From MED-G105 sp039814575 (GTDB lineage: Bacteria > Pseudomonadota > Alphaproteobacteria > Caulobacterales > Parvularculaceae), in assembly GCA_039814575.1 (NCBI GenBank), contig JBCCAY010000011.1, positions 1-64,000 on the forward strand: a stretch of DNA of 64,000 nucleotides. The letters run 5' to 3'. The position numbers and the translations under genes were made by a program. Shown one piece after another: positions 24,851-34,112 of the stretch; position 1 is the stretch's first letter, and each line of letters begins with the position of its first letter. Below the pieces are notes generated by a model, which did no database searches, was not told where the DNA came from, and saw nothing but the letters and a program-made list of their open reading frames with translations.

Positions 24851-27574
24851 ATGCTGAATAAGTCTTTCGAACCCGCCGAGGCAGAGCCGCGGCTTTACGC
24901 CGATTGGGAGGGCTCTGACGCCTTCAAGCCGAGCGGCGAGGGCGCGCCTTATACGATCGTCATTCCGCCGCCGAACGTCACCGGCTCCTTGCATATGGGC
25001 CATGCGCTTAACAATACGCTGCAAGACGTCTTGTGCCGGTATCAGCGCATGCAGGGGCGGTCGGTTTTGTGGCAGCCGGGTATGGACCATGCCGGCATCG
25101 CCACGCAAATGGTCGTTGAGAGACAACTGGCGAAGGATGGCAATGAAGATCGCCGCGCCATGGGGCGCGAGGCGTTTATTGAGCGCGTCTGGCAATGGAA
25201 AGAAGAATCCGGCGGGCAAATCCTGAACCAGCTGCGCCGCCTCGGCGCCTCTTGCGACTGGTCGCGCACGCGCTTCACCATGGACGAGGGCCTTTCCGCG
25301 GCGGTCGTGAAAGTGTTCGTCCAGCTTTATGAAGAAGGTCTTCTTTATAAAGATAAACGCCTCGTCAATTGGGACCCTCAGTTCGAGACGGCGATCTCCG
25401 ACTTAGAAGTCGAAAACAAAGAAGTCGACGGCCATTTCTGGCATTTCAAATACCCGCTCGAAAATGGCGAGACCTATGAGTTCCCGGTCGCCTTTGATGA
25501 CGCCGGCGAACCCACCGAGTGGGAGACGCGCGATTATATCAGTATCGCGACGACCCGGCCGGAGACGATGCTCGGCGACGGCGCCGTGGCGGTGCACCCG
25601 TCCGACAAGCGCTATGCGCCGATCGTAGGCAAAAAGTGCCTATTGCCTTTGGCGGATCGTTATATTCCGATCATTGCCGATGAATATCCGGACCCTGACT
25701 TCGGCTCCGGCGCGGTGAAGATTACGGGCGCGCACGATTTCAACGACTATCAAGTGGCGCGCCGCAACGACATTCCGATGTATGTTCTGATGGATTCCAA
25801 AGGCCGGTTCGTCGACGAACCGCATGTGCCGGAAGCCTATCGCGGCAAAGATCGGTTCGAGGTGCGCAAAGCTGTCGTCGAGGATATCGACGCGCGCGGA
25901 CTGCTTATTCAGATTGAAGATAAAAAAATCATGCAGCCCTTCGGCGATCGCTCCGGCGTCGTCATTGAGCCCATGTTGACCGACCAATGGTATGTCAATG
26001 CGGAGGAACTCGCGAAAGACGCCATCGCCAAAGTCGAAGAGGGTGCGACGCGGTTCATTCCGGATAACTGGTCAAAGACCTATTACCAATGGATGCGGAA
26101 CATCGAGCCCTGGTGCGTTTCCCGCCAGCTTTGGTGGGGGCATCGCATTCCGGCGTGGTATGCGCCGGACGGCTCGGTTTATGTGGCTGAAACCGAAGAC
26201 GCCGCGTGCGCCAAGGCTGAGGTCGATCATGGAGCGGGCGTTGCGCTAACGCGCGACGAAGACGTTCTCGATACCTGGTTCTCGTCTGCGCTGTGGCCGT
26301 TCTCGACACTTGGTTGGCCGGAAGCAACGCCCGAACTCGCCAAACATTATCCCACGAATGTGCTCGTCACGGCGTTCGACATCATCTTTTTCTGGGTGGC
26401 CCGGATGATGATGATGGGGCTTCATTTCATGAAGGACGACAACGCCGCCGCCGTCGTTCCGTTTCCGGAGGTTTATATTCACGGCCTTGTCGTCGACGAA
26501 AAAGGCCAGAAGATGTCGAAGTCGAAAGGCAATGGCGTCGACCCAATTGACCTAATCGAGAAATACGGCGCGGACGCCTTGCGCTTCACGCTGTGCGCGC
26601 AAGCTGGGCAGGGACGCAATGTGCGCGTCTCCGACCAGCGCGTTGAAGGCTATCGTAATTTCTCAACCAAGCTTTGGAACGCCGCACGCTTTGCGGAGAT
26701 GAACGAATGCGCCGCGCCGGCGGATTTTGATCCGTCCTCCGCTGAAGAGACCTTAAGCCGATGGATTCTCGATGAAGCGGGGCGGTGCGCGGAAGACGTC
26801 GCCGCCGGCGTCGACGGCTATCGGTTCAATGACGCGGCGAGCGCCATCTACCGTTTCGCCTGGAACGTCTTTTGCGACTGGCATTTGGAGCTGGCGAAGC
26901 CTATCCTACAAGGCCCTGATGGTCCGCAGAAAGATGAAGTGCGCGCGGTCACCGCCTATGTCTTGGATAAAATCCTGGCGCTGTTGCACCCCTTCATGCC
27001 GTTTGTCACCGAAGAGCTTTGGGGCGCCCGCGCGGCACGTGCGGAACACCTTGTCGTCTCTGCATGGCCGACGGCCGACGACTTTGTATCCGACGCCGCT
27101 GCGGCGTCTGAAATCAACTGGGTCATCGACCTCGTGACGGCGGTGCGCTCCGTCCGGGCGGAGATGAACGTTCCGGCCGGCGCTAAAATCGAAATGGTCG
27201 CCATAGCGCCTTCGTCTGAAACCCAAACTTGCCTTGGGCGTCACAAAGACCTTGTCGGACGGTTGGCGCGTATCGAGACGTTTTCCGATGCGGCCGCGCC
27301 GCCCAAGGGCGCTGTTCAAGTGATCCATGGCGAGGCCGTGTTCGCGCTGCCGCTCGCCGGCGTCATCGACGCGGTGGCGGAGAAAACCCGCCTCGAGAAA
27401 GAGACCGTCAAGATTGAAAAAGAAATGGGCGGCATCGACAAAAAGCTCGCCAATAAGAAATTTGTCGAGCGCGCCCCCGCGGAGATCGTCGCTGAGCAAA
27501 AAGAACGTCGCGAAGCATACAGCGCTCGGCTCATCAAGCTGAAAGCGGCGATTGAGCAATTGGCGGACCTTTAG
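24851..27574 (+). CDS. valS: Valyl-tRNA synthetase
   Basis: A 907-residue class I synthetase that charges tRNA-Val. The HIGH motif is in PPPNVTGSLHMGHALN near residues 38-53 and the KMSKS loop in GQKMSKSKGNGVDP near residue 555. Between them the connective-polypeptide-1 editing domain (TTRPETMLGDGAVAVHP) removes threonyl-tRNA-Val. An anticodon-binding helical domain follows, and the last 65 residues form the arm-like coiled coil typical of ValRS (KETVKIEKEMGGIDKKLANK). Length and motif order are normal. The ATG at 24851 begins MLNKSFEPAEAE. TrhO starts three bases after its stop, so valS probably heads an operon with trhO and the GST gene. Confidence 0.97.
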   Translation: MLNKSFEPAEAEPRLYADWEGSDAFKPSGEGAPYTIVIPPPNVTGSLHMGHALNNTLQDVLCRYQRMQGRSVLWQPGMDHAGIATQMVVERQLAKDGNEDRRAMGREAFIERVWQWKEESGGQILNQLRRLGASCDWSRTRFTMDEGLSAAVVKVFVQLYEEGLLYKDKRLVNWDPQFETAISDLEVENKEVDGHFWHFKYPLENGETYEFPVAFDDAGEPTEWETRDYISIATTRPETMLGDGAVAVHPSDKRYAPIVGKKCLLPLADRYIPIIADEYPDPDFGSGAVKITGAHDFNDYQVARRNDIPMYVLMDSKGRFVDEPHVPEAYRGKDRFEVRKAVVEDIDARGLLIQIEDKKIMQPFGDRSGVVIEPMLTDQWYVNAEELAKDAIAKVEEGATRFIPDNWSKTYYQWMRNIEPWCVSRQLWWGHRIPAWYAPDGSVYVAETEDAACAKAEVDHGAGVALTRDEDVLDTWFSSALWPFSTLGWPEATPELAKHYPTNVLVTAFDIIFFWVARMMMMGLHFMKDDNAAAVVPFPEVYIHGLVVDEKGQKMSKSKGNGVDPIDLIEKYGADALRFTLCAQAGQGRNVRVSDQRVEGYRNFSTKLWNAARFAEMNECAAPADFDPSSAEETLSRWILDEAGRCAEDVAAGVDGYRFNDAASAIYRFAWNVFCDWHLELAKPILQGPDGPQKDEVRAVTAYVLDKILALLHPFMPFVTEELWGARAARAEHLVVSAWPTADDFVSDAAAASEINWVIDLVTAVRSVRAEMNVPAGAKIEMVAIAPSSETQTCLGRHKDLVGRLARIETFSDAAAPPKGAVQVIHGEAVFALPLAGVIDAVAEKTRLEKETVKIEKEMGGIDKKLANKKFVERAPAEIVAEQKERREAYSARLIKLKAAIEQLADL

Positions 27575-27576
27575 AA

Positions 27577-28500
27577 ATGTACGTGGTCGCCGCTTTTTAT
27601 CAGTTCACCGATCTCCCTGACTACGCCGAGCGCAAAGCGCCGCTGGAGGTGTTGGGGAGCGACGCCGGCGTTGTCGGCTCGATCCTCTTGGCAGCGGAAG
27701 GCGTCAACGGCACCATCGCCGGCCCGCGCGCGGGCGTCGACGCGGTCCTCGACGCGTTAAGCGCATTGCCGGGCTGTGCTGATCTTGAGCACAAAGAGAG
27801 CGAGGCGAGCGAACCGCCGTTCAAGCGTTTTAAAGTCCGCCTCAAGAAGGAAATCGTCACCATGGGCGTTCCTGTCGACGCCCGCGCCGATGTCGGCGTT
27901 TATGTGGAGCCGAAAGATTGGAACGCGCTTATCGACGATCCGGACGTCGTGTTGGTTGATGCGCGTAATGACTATGAAGTCGCCATCGGCAGCTTTGACG
28001 GCGCGATCGATCCGAAAACTGAGACGTTCGGCGAATTACCGACCTGGCTCGACGACCTTGCCGACGATGCGAAGGGTAAGAAGCTCGCTATGTTCTGCAC
28101 TGGCGGCATTCGTTGTGAAAAAGCGACGGCCTATGCGCGGCGGCTCGGCTTCGCGGATGTCTTTCATCTGAAAGGCGGCATTCTGAAATATCTGGAGACG
28201 GTGCCGGAAGCCGACAGCGCCTGGCGCGGCGCGTGTTACGTGTTCGACGGCCGCGTGGCGGTGGAGCATGGTCTGACGCAAAGCGACTACACGCTTTGCG
28301 CCGCCTGCGGACGGCCTGTCGACGCCGCCGGACGGGCGCATCCGCACTATGTAGAAGGCGTTTCCTGCGCGGTGTGCTATGGCGATTATTCTGAGGAGCG
28401 ACGCGCGCGGTTCGCCGAACGCCAGCGCCAGATGGAACTCGCCGAAGCGCGCGGCGGCCAGCATATGGGCCCGAAAGAGGCCGTCCGGCGCAAGCCGTGA
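27577..28500 (+). CDS. trhO: tRNA uridine 5-hydroxylase TrhO (rhodanese family)
   Basis: A 307-residue protein of the YceA/TrhO family, which uses oxygen to hydroxylate uridine 34 of certain tRNAs on the way to 5-methoxyuridine-type modifications. It has the acylphosphatase-like N-terminal domain (residues 1-95) and a rhodanese domain with VLVDARNDYE and the active-site loop FCTGGIRCEKA, Cys174 and Cys180. The C-terminal part has two CxxC pairs (CAACGRP, CAVCYGDY) that look like a small zinc-binding unit found in part of the family. It follows valS by two bases and overlaps the GST gene by four. Modifying the wobble base of tRNAs, perhaps including tRNA-Val, fits its place behind valS. Confidence 0.9.
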   Translation: MYVVAAFYQFTDLPDYAERKAPLEVLGSDAGVVGSILLAAEGVNGTIAGPRAGVDAVLDALSALPGCADLEHKESEASEPPFKRFKVRLKKEIVTMGVPVDARADVGVYVEPKDWNALIDDPDVVLVDARNDYEVAIGSFDGAIDPKTETFGELPTWLDDLADDAKGKKLAMFCTGGIRCEKATAYARRLGFADVFHLKGGILKYLETVPEADSAWRGACYVFDGRVAVEHGLTQSDYTLCAACGRPVDAAGRAHPHYVEGVSCAVCYGDYSEERRARFAERQRQMELAEARGGQHMGPKEAVRRKP

Positions 28501-29129
28501 GCGGCGCGGTTCTCTACTCGTTCCGACGCTGCCCCTATGCGATGCGCGCGCGCATGGCGATCAAGGCTGCGGGCGTCGCGGTGGAGCTGCGCGAAGTTCT
28601 GCTTAAAGACAAACCGGCCGCCATGCTTGAGGCGAGCGCGAAGGGAACGGTGCCGGTTCTCGTTTTGCCCGATGGAGCTGTGATCGACGAAAGCCTCGAC
28701 GTCATGCACTGGGCGCTCCAACAATACGATCCCTTCGGTTGGCTGAACGGCGACGCCGAGGAAAGCGACGCGCTCATCGGCGACAATGACGGGCCGTTCA
28801 AACGTCATCTCGACCGCTATAAATATGCGACCCGCTATGACGACGCTGATCCGGCGGCGGACCGGGAGGCGGGCGCCGCTTTCTTGCATACGCTCAATAG
28901 AAAGCTTGAGGGCGGTGGGTCGCTGTTGGGCGATCTCGACACGCTCGTTGACATCGCCCTCTTTCCGTTTGTCCGCCAATTCCGGATCGCCGACCCGGAC
29001 TGGTTTGACGCCGCGGAATGGCCGGCGCTCCACGCTTGGCTGGCACGTTTAACGCAAAGCGCGCTTTTTCAATCGGTGATGGAGAAATACGCTCCGTGGA
29101 CGTCCGGTGCGCCGGGCGTTAAGTTTTAA
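28497..29129 (+). CDS. Glutathione S-transferase family protein
   Basis: A 210-residue thioredoxin-fold GST with an N-terminal glutathione-binding domain (YSFRRCPYAMRARMAIKAAG) and an all-helical C-terminal half. The CPYA motif places a cysteine where beta-, omega- and Grx-like GSTs have the catalytic residue, so it may be a thiol transferase rather than a conjugating enzyme. VPVLVLPDGAVIDESLDVM is the conserved cis-proline and glutathione-gamma-glutamyl segment. The start is a GTG that overlaps the stop of trhO (GTGA, 28497-28500), which indicates translational coupling. Its substrate is unknown. Confidence 0.88.
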   Translation: MSGAVLYSFRRCPYAMRARMAIKAAGVAVELREVLLKDKPAAMLEASAKGTVPVLVLPDGAVIDESLDVMHWALQQYDPFGWLNGDAEESDALIGDNDGPFKRHLDRYKYATRYDDADPAADREAGAAFLHTLNRKLEGGGSLLGDLDTLVDIALFPFVRQFRIADPDWFDAAEWPALHAWLARLTQSALFQSVMEKYAPWTSGAPGVKF

Positions 29130-29143
29130 GGGGGCGCGCACGA

Positions 29144-30004
29144 GTGACGTCAAACCCCACATCTTTGCAGTCGCCATCCATGGATGCACCGCGGTGGTCC
29201 GTGGTGATCCCTTACTTCAATGAGCGGGATTACCTGGCCGCGACGCTCGCCTCGCTCCTCGCCCAGACGATGAAACCCTTCCGGCTAATCCTCGTTGACA
29301 ATAAGTCTACGGACGGATCGGCTGACGTCGCGCTCGCCGCGCTCGCCGGCGCTGACGGTGTCGACGTCGTTTTTCTAGAAGAGGAAACGCCAGGCCAAGC
29401 CGCCGCCCTGGAGCGCGGCGTTAAGGCCGTATCAACGGAGCTGGTCGCGATTTGCGACGCTGACACGCGGTATGCGCCGGATTATCTCGCGCGCGCGGCC
29501 GCCCGCTTCGATGCGGCGCCGCCTGACGTTGCGGCCGTCCTCGCCACGGCGCTTTACGACGATCCCGACTGCGCGGACAGCGATCGCCGGCGCATGAAGA
29601 TGCGCGTCATTCCGCATATCCTTCGCAAGCAGTGCCATGCGGGCGGCTATGCCCACACATTTCGCACCAAGGCGCTGAAAAACGCCGGCGGCTATTCGCG
29701 GGACTTATGGCCTTACTTACGCAAGGACCATGAATTGGTCCACCGCATCTGGAAGCAAGGAAAGGTCGTGCACGCACCGGAGGTTTGGTGCCATGCGAGC
29801 GACCGCCGCAATGTGGCGACGCAAAAGCGCTGGACGCTGTTTGAGCGCATTCTCTACCACGCGACGCCCTTCCAGCTGAAAGATTGGTTCTTTTACGACT
29901 TCCTAGGGCCGCGCATGGCCGCGCGCGGCCATGACGAGCGTCGTTTGCGCGATCGTCCGTGGGAAGAGCGCGAGGAAGCGCTTATTCCGGATGCTGAAAA
30001 ATAA
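29144..30004 (+). CDS. Glycosyltransferase family 2
   Basis: A 286-residue GT-A glycosyltransferase, cytoplasmic, without membrane helices. WSVVIPYFNERDYLAATLAS is the usual first strand, VDNKSTDGS binds the nucleotide, and CDADTRY gives the metal-binding DxD-like motif. GQAAALERGV lies before it. The start appears to be a GTG at 29144 after AAGGGGG. It probably transfers a sugar onto a surface glycan or lipid. Its 3' end overlaps the convergent FkbM methyltransferase gene by 23 bases (29982-30004); the two could modify the same glycan, but they are not cotranscribed. Confidence 0.88.
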   Translation: MTSNPTSLQSPSMDAPRWSVVIPYFNERDYLAATLASLLAQTMKPFRLILVDNKSTDGSADVALAALAGADGVDVVFLEEETPGQAAALERGVKAVSTELVAICDADTRYAPDYLARAAARFDAAPPDVAAVLATALYDDPDCADSDRRRMKMRVIPHILRKQCHAGGYAHTFRTKALKNAGGYSRDLWPYLRKDHELVHRIWKQGKVVHAPEVWCHASDRRNVATQKRWTLFERILYHATPFQLKDWFFYDFLGPRMAARGHDERRLRDRPWEEREEALIPDAEK

Positions 30005-30713
30005 AGACTTCGTCTTTCAGGGTTTCTTTAAGCGGTAAGCCTTGCGCCTCGATTTGGGCGATGGCGCTTTCCACCGCGCCGGCGTCGGCGAGCTTTCTAT
30101 GGAGTTCGATGACGACGAGACGAACGCGTGAGAGATCAAGCGACGGCAGGAGCGCGAACTCGCCCCCTTCGATGTCGCAAATGAAGACGTCCGCGTCTTC
30201 TTCCCTGAAAACGCGATTGAGATCGACTTTATCAATGTGCGTCGTTTCCGCCGTTTGGCCGCGGTCTAAAACCGACGAGGACCAAAACTGCTCCGCCACA
30301 TGAAAGGCGACCGAGCCGTCATCGTCCGTCGCGGCGACGGCGTTCAGGAGCCGAGGCGCGGGCAGGTCGTTCCGCGCGAAATTGCCGTTGATGATCGGAA
30401 GGAGGGCGGGGTTCGCCTCGATCATCAGAAGATTGTCCCCCCCGACAATGCGGGCGCAACAAAGGCCGACAAAGCCGATCGCCGCGCCGGCCTCGACAAT
30501 GCGGTCTCCCGGCCGCAAGTATCGGGGCAGGGCCGCGATTTCGAGCCCTTCATATTTCTCCGCGTAAATGCTGTGGAGCACCGGCCCGCGCGCGCCCGGG
30601 GGGACGGCGAGACGCACCCCGCCGATGACCACCTCGTCCGGGCGTCGGGCCAGGCGTGCGGCGTACCGAGCGAGCCGAGGGATGTCGGCGGCGAGCGAGG
30701 TGGAAAGCGGCAT
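29982..30713 (-). CDS. FkbM-family methyltransferase
   Basis: A 243-residue SAM-dependent methyltransferase of the FkbM family, which methylates hydroxyl groups on glycans, lipids and polyketides. The SAM site reads GDRIVEAGAAIGFVGLCCAR, with IEANPALLPIINGNFARND after strand 2, and VDLNRVFREEDADVFICDIE is the FkbM-typical block ending in the D-x-E metal/catalytic region. EVFIFQHP closes the protein. The gene is transcribed toward the glycosyltransferase and shares 23 bases at the 3' ends. Confidence 0.85.
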   Translation of the reverse strand: MPLSTSLAADIPRLARYAARLARRPDEVVIGGVRLAVPPGARGPVLHSIYAEKYEGLEIAALPRYLRPGDRIVEAGAAIGFVGLCCARIVGGDNLLMIEANPALLPIINGNFARNDLPAPRLLNAVAATDDDGSVAFHVAEQFWSSSVLDRGQTAETTHIDKVDLNRVFREEDADVFICDIEGGEFALLPSLDLSRVRLVVIELHRKLADAGAVESAIAQIEAQGLPLKETLKDEVFIFQHPE

Positions 30714-30868
30714 GCGGGCGTCTTTCTCTGGACGAGGGGGCGAGGGAGCGTTATGGCGCGGGTCGCCAGGCGCGCCCTTGTTGAGCGCGATTGATAGAAC
30801 AGGTAGAGCGAAACGAGAATAGCGGCGTGCGCGTTCCGCGAGGCCGCTCTTGAGGGTGAACGGATTTA

Positions 30869-32536
30869 ATGACGATGACGAATGCGCTTAGCGCGGCTCG
30901 GCCGTCTCAGAGGGCGCCGGCGCGCTCGCCGGAGACCAATGACGGTCAAACGGCGCCGATCCTTCTCTTTGTCATCGGCGCGCTCTTGCTGTTTTTGCTG
31001 GTCCGCAACGGCACGGACGTCGTGGTGCAGAAAGTTCCAGCGCTTGCGCCCTTGTGGCTGGTCATCATTCCCGCGCCGGCGGCCGCGTTTTATTGGGTGA
31101 CGTTCGCGACTTTTGAGACCTTCATGCGGCGCTTCGCCAAAGCCGGCGCGCTCTTTTTGATCTTTTACTTTGCCACGGAACCCTTCGCGGTGCCCCATGC
31201 GGCGCTTGGCGACGGTCATCCGGCGGTCCTCTTCCATCAATACGGGCGCTGGCTTGGTGTCGCATTGGGGCTCGCGGCCTGGTTTCGGCCCGCCGCGCTC
31301 TATGCGGGCGCGATGGTCTTGTGGTTCATGCGCGACCTCAACACGCCGATCACCGGGTTCGGCTTTTCTAATCTCGACATTCGCAATGTTGTCGAAGTCT
31401 TGGCGTTTGTCGGCGCCGGTTTCACGCTCATCGCCGCAACGCGCCAGTCTCAGCGCCTGCAAGGCTTGATTGGCCTCAGCGCTCACGGCGCCAAGCGCGC
31501 GGCGTTGCTGATTTTGGCGATCGGCGTCGGCGGGCATTTCGGCAATTACTTTTATTCCGCGCTCGCCAAACTCGCCCTCGACGGGGGCGTGTTCTCCTGG
31601 CTCTTGGACAACCGCCTTTATGACGGCCTTCCGGGCGCCATGGAGAAGGGCACCTATCCCTTCGCGGCCTGGCCGGCGCTCGGACAGTTCGTCTACGATG
31701 CGGTAAAAGCCCTCAACCTGCCGCTGCATTTGGTGAGTTTCGCCGCGCAGTTCGCCGCGATCGTCGCGATCTTCCGACGCAAATGGATCATGGGGCTGAC
31801 GGTCGTTTACGACCTCTTCCATCTCTCGGTCTATCTCACCTATGGGCTCTTTTTTTGGAAATGGGTGGTGCTGAACGCCGTCATCCTCGCGACGCTCGCC
31901 GCCGTGCCGGATGCGTGGTGGACGCGCAGCGCGCGTTTCGCTGGCGCGGCGGCGGTGCTGTTCGGCGCAATTTTCTTCAAGACGGCGACGCTCGCTTGGT
32001 ACGATTCGCCGGGCTTTATGTCGGTCTATTTCGAGGCCGAGATGCAAGACGGCGCCCGCGTGCGCGTGCCGTCGAGCTATTTCCATTCCGCGTCATACCA
32101 GGTGAGCCACGGCAAGTTTTATGCGCCGCCGAGTTCGGCGCGTGAGACGCACTTCAACTTTTCGATATGGGGCTCGGTCTTGCGCAAGAAAGACGTCGAG
32201 GCCGGACGGGCCTGCGCGCCGCCCCAGCACGAAACGCCGAGCCCGGCGCAATTTGGCCCCCTAGAGGCAATGTCGGCGTATATCGCCGCACACCACGCTG
32301 CGGCCCTCGCCAAAGCAGGGCCGGACGGCCGCTATCGCCCTTGGCCTTACATTCACCACCATTTGCCGTCGCCGCTCGTGAAAACGCCGTTTGACGCGGT
32401 CCGCCTCAGCGACATCAAGACCTACCATTATGTGGCGGAATCAGTGTGCCTCGGCCTTGAAAACGGCCGACTCCAACGCGACGTTATCGCCAGGTCGGAA
32501 TTTCCGGTGTTTACGACGGCAGAGGCGACACGATGA
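30869..32536 (+). CDS. Multi-span membrane protein, HTTM-like, partner of DCC protein
   Basis: A 555-residue protein with about 10-12 predicted membrane helices up to residue 370 and a soluble C-terminal domain of about 180 residues (from VYFEAEMQDGARVRVPSSYF). I do not recognise the exact family. The helical part resembles the HTTM (horizontally transferred transmembrane) group related to vitamin-K-dependent carboxylase. The stop overlaps the start of a DCC thiol-disulfide protein by four bases (ATGA, 32533-32536), and HTTM proteins are often found beside DCC proteins. A related partnership is therefore likely, but the reaction is unknown. The ATG at 30869 is the first; MTNAL two codons on is an alternative. 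A long open frame on the opposite strand inside this gene is a codon-bias shadow. Confidence 0.75.
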   Translation: MTMTNALSAARPSQRAPARSPETNDGQTAPILLFVIGALLLFLLVRNGTDVVVQKVPALAPLWLVIIPAPAAAFYWVTFATFETFMRRFAKAGALFLIFYFATEPFAVPHAALGDGHPAVLFHQYGRWLGVALGLAAWFRPAALYAGAMVLWFMRDLNTPITGFGFSNLDIRNVVEVLAFVGAGFTLIAATRQSQRLQGLIGLSAHGAKRAALLILAIGVGGHFGNYFYSALAKLALDGGVFSWLLDNRLYDGLPGAMEKGTYPFAAWPALGQFVYDAVKALNLPLHLVSFAAQFAAIVAIFRRKWIMGLTVVYDLFHLSVYLTYGLFFWKWVVLNAVILATLAAVPDAWWTRSARFAGAAAVLFGAIFFKTATLAWYDSPGFMSVYFEAEMQDGARVRVPSSYFHSASYQVSHGKFYAPPSSARETHFNFSIWGSVLRKKDVEAGRACAPPQHETPSPAQFGPLEAMSAYIAAHHAAALAKAGPDGRYRPWPYIHHHLPSPLVKTPFDAVRLSDIKTYHYVAESVCLGLENGRLQRDVIARSEFPVFTTAEATR

Positions 32537-32937
32537 GCGGTGCACCCGATATCTATGTGGTTTATGACGGCGATTGCCCGTTCTGCTCCGCCTATGTGCG
32601 CATGATCCGTCTGCGCGAAGCGGCAGGCGCCGTGCACTTGATAGACGCCCGCGAAGCCCATCCGGTGGTCGAGGAAATCAAAGCGCTCGGCTATGATTTC
32701 GACGAGGGCATGGCCCTTAAAGTCGGCGACGCCATTTATCACGGCGATGAGTGCATTCACCAATTGGCGATGATGAGCGGGCCGTCGGGGATCGTGAACC
32801 GCTTGCACTTCTGGGTGTTTCAAAGCCCGACCCGGGCGAAGCTCCTCTACCCGTCGCTCAGAGCCGGACGCAACATGGCCCTGCGCCTTCTCGGTAAGCG
32901 GAAGATCGGCGAGACAGAGAACGCCCCGGTTGCTTAA
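32533..32937 (+). CDS. DCC-family thiol-disulfide oxidoreductase (DUF393)
   Basis: A 134-residue member of the DCC family, named for its N-terminal motif; here VVYDGDCPFCSAYVRMIRL carries the CxxC pair of a thioredoxin-like active site. A helical remainder with HLIDARE and GMALKVGDAIYHG matches the family. The start overlaps the stop of the upstream membrane-protein gene (ATGA), so the two are translated together and probably act as a pair at the inner membrane. No signal peptide is visible, so the thiols face the cytoplasm. Confidence 0.88.
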   Translation: MSGAPDIYVVYDGDCPFCSAYVRMIRLREAAGAVHLIDAREAHPVVEEIKALGYDFDEGMALKVGDAIYHGDECIHQLAMMSGPSGIVNRLHFWVFQSPTRAKLLYPSLRAGRNMALRLLGKRKIGETENAPVA

Positions 32938-32972
32938 GAGCGACCATAGTGAGGCGGTGCCCCCGTCGCCCG

Positions 32973-33983
32973 TCACATCGTTAAAACTATTTTTCCAAGT
33001 GCTTTGCGTTCTTCAATCATGGCGAGCGCTTTGGCGGCGTCTTGCAAAGGAAAGCGCGCGGTGACGCGCGGTTTCACTTTTCCTTCTTTGTACCAATCAA
33101 AAAGCTCCGCCATTAGTTCCAAATGACGCGCCGGATTGCGCATGGTGAACGCGCCCCAAAAAACGCCGACGATTTGGCAGCTTTTTAAGAGCGTTAAGTT
33201 AAAGGGAAGGGCGGGGATGCCGGCCGGAAAGCCGACCACGAGAAAGCGGCCTTCCCATCCGAGCGCGCGCACGGCGGGTTCCGCATAATCGCCGCCGACC
33301 GGGTCGTAAACAACGTCCGCGCCGTCGGGGCGCCCGAGCGCTGCGGCCTTGGTCTTGATTTCTTTCGCCAAGGCTTTTTGACCATCGCGGTCAATCTCGC
33401 GGGGGTAGACGATAACGTCGTCGGTGCCGAGGTCGCGACAGAACGCGGCTTTTTCCTCCGACGAGACGCCGGCGATGACTTTGGCGCCGATCGCCTTGCC
33501 GATCTCTATCGCCGCTGCGCCGACGCCGCCGGCCGCGCCGAGAACAAACAACACCTCGTCGGCCTGCAGACGTCCGCGATCCCGCAAGGCGTATTGCGAC
33601 GTGCCGTAGGCGAACAAAAAAGCGGCGGCCTCGTCGAAGGGCATTGCGTCGGGGATCTTAATGGTCTGACCGGCGTCGGCGATGAAATGGGTCGCATAGC
33701 CGCCGTTAAAACCGGCGGCGAGAACCCGGTCGCCGGGCGCGAGACTTTCAACGCCGTCGCCAACCGTCTCGATGACGCCGGAGACCTCGCCGCCGGGTGC
33801 GAACGGCCGCGGCGGCTTAAATTGATAGAGATCGCGAATGATCAAAGTGTCCGGAAAGTTCACGCCGGCGGCTTTCACCGCGATGCGCACTTGTCCGGAG
33901 GCTGGCGCGGGGGCGTCCGCCTCTTGCAAGACAAGGGTTTCTGGGCCGCCCGGCGCCTCGCTGACCATCGATTTCATCGCCAT
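32973..33983 (-). CDS. NADPH:quinone oxidoreductase, MDR superfamily
   Basis: A 336-residue medium-chain dehydrogenase/reductase without zinc. The quinone-oxidoreductase signature FPDTLIIRDLYQFKPPRPFA is followed by PGGEVSGVIETVG, and the Rossmann fold has VLGAAGGVGAAAIEIGKAIG. ADVVYDPVGGDYAEPAVRAL is typical of the quinone reductase/enoyl reductase branch. The catalytic-zinc cysteine and histidine of alcohol dehydrogenases are absent. It should reduce a quinone or an enone with NADPH, in the cytoplasm. The start at 33983 begins MAMKSMV; the second ATG is possible. It is not clearly in an operon. Confidence 0.9.
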   Translation of the reverse strand: MAMKSMVSEAPGGPETLVLQEADAPAPASGQVRIAVKAAGVNFPDTLIIRDLYQFKPPRPFAPGGEVSGVIETVGDGVESLAPGDRVLAAGFNGGYATHFIADAGQTIKIPDAMPFDEAAAFLFAYGTSQYALRDRGRLQADEVLFVLGAAGGVGAAAIEIGKAIGAKVIAGVSSEEKAAFCRDLGTDDVIVYPREIDRDGQKALAKEIKTKAAALGRPDGADVVYDPVGGDYAEPAVRALGWEGRFLVVGFPAGIPALPFNLTLLKSCQIVGVFWGAFTMRNPARHLELMAELFDWYKEGKVKPRVTARFPLQDAAKALAMIEERKALGKIVLTM

Positions 33984-34112
33984 TTCGCTCCCTAGTCGGT
34001 TGTCTGTGATTGTTGGCGAGCCTAAAGCTGGTCTATCGTTGTTAAAAGCACAGAGCGCAGGCGGTTTTGAGCGCCCAATCTTGGTGCGTTCGTTAATCGA
34101 GGGGAAAACGAG

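Noticed and set aside
30866..32086. Long open frame (406 codons) on the minus strand inside the membrane-protein gene
   Set aside because: Its product is an Arg/Glu/His-rich, low-complexity sequence, as expected for the reverse strand of a GC-rich gene. The plus-strand frame has clear helices and overlaps a real downstream gene.
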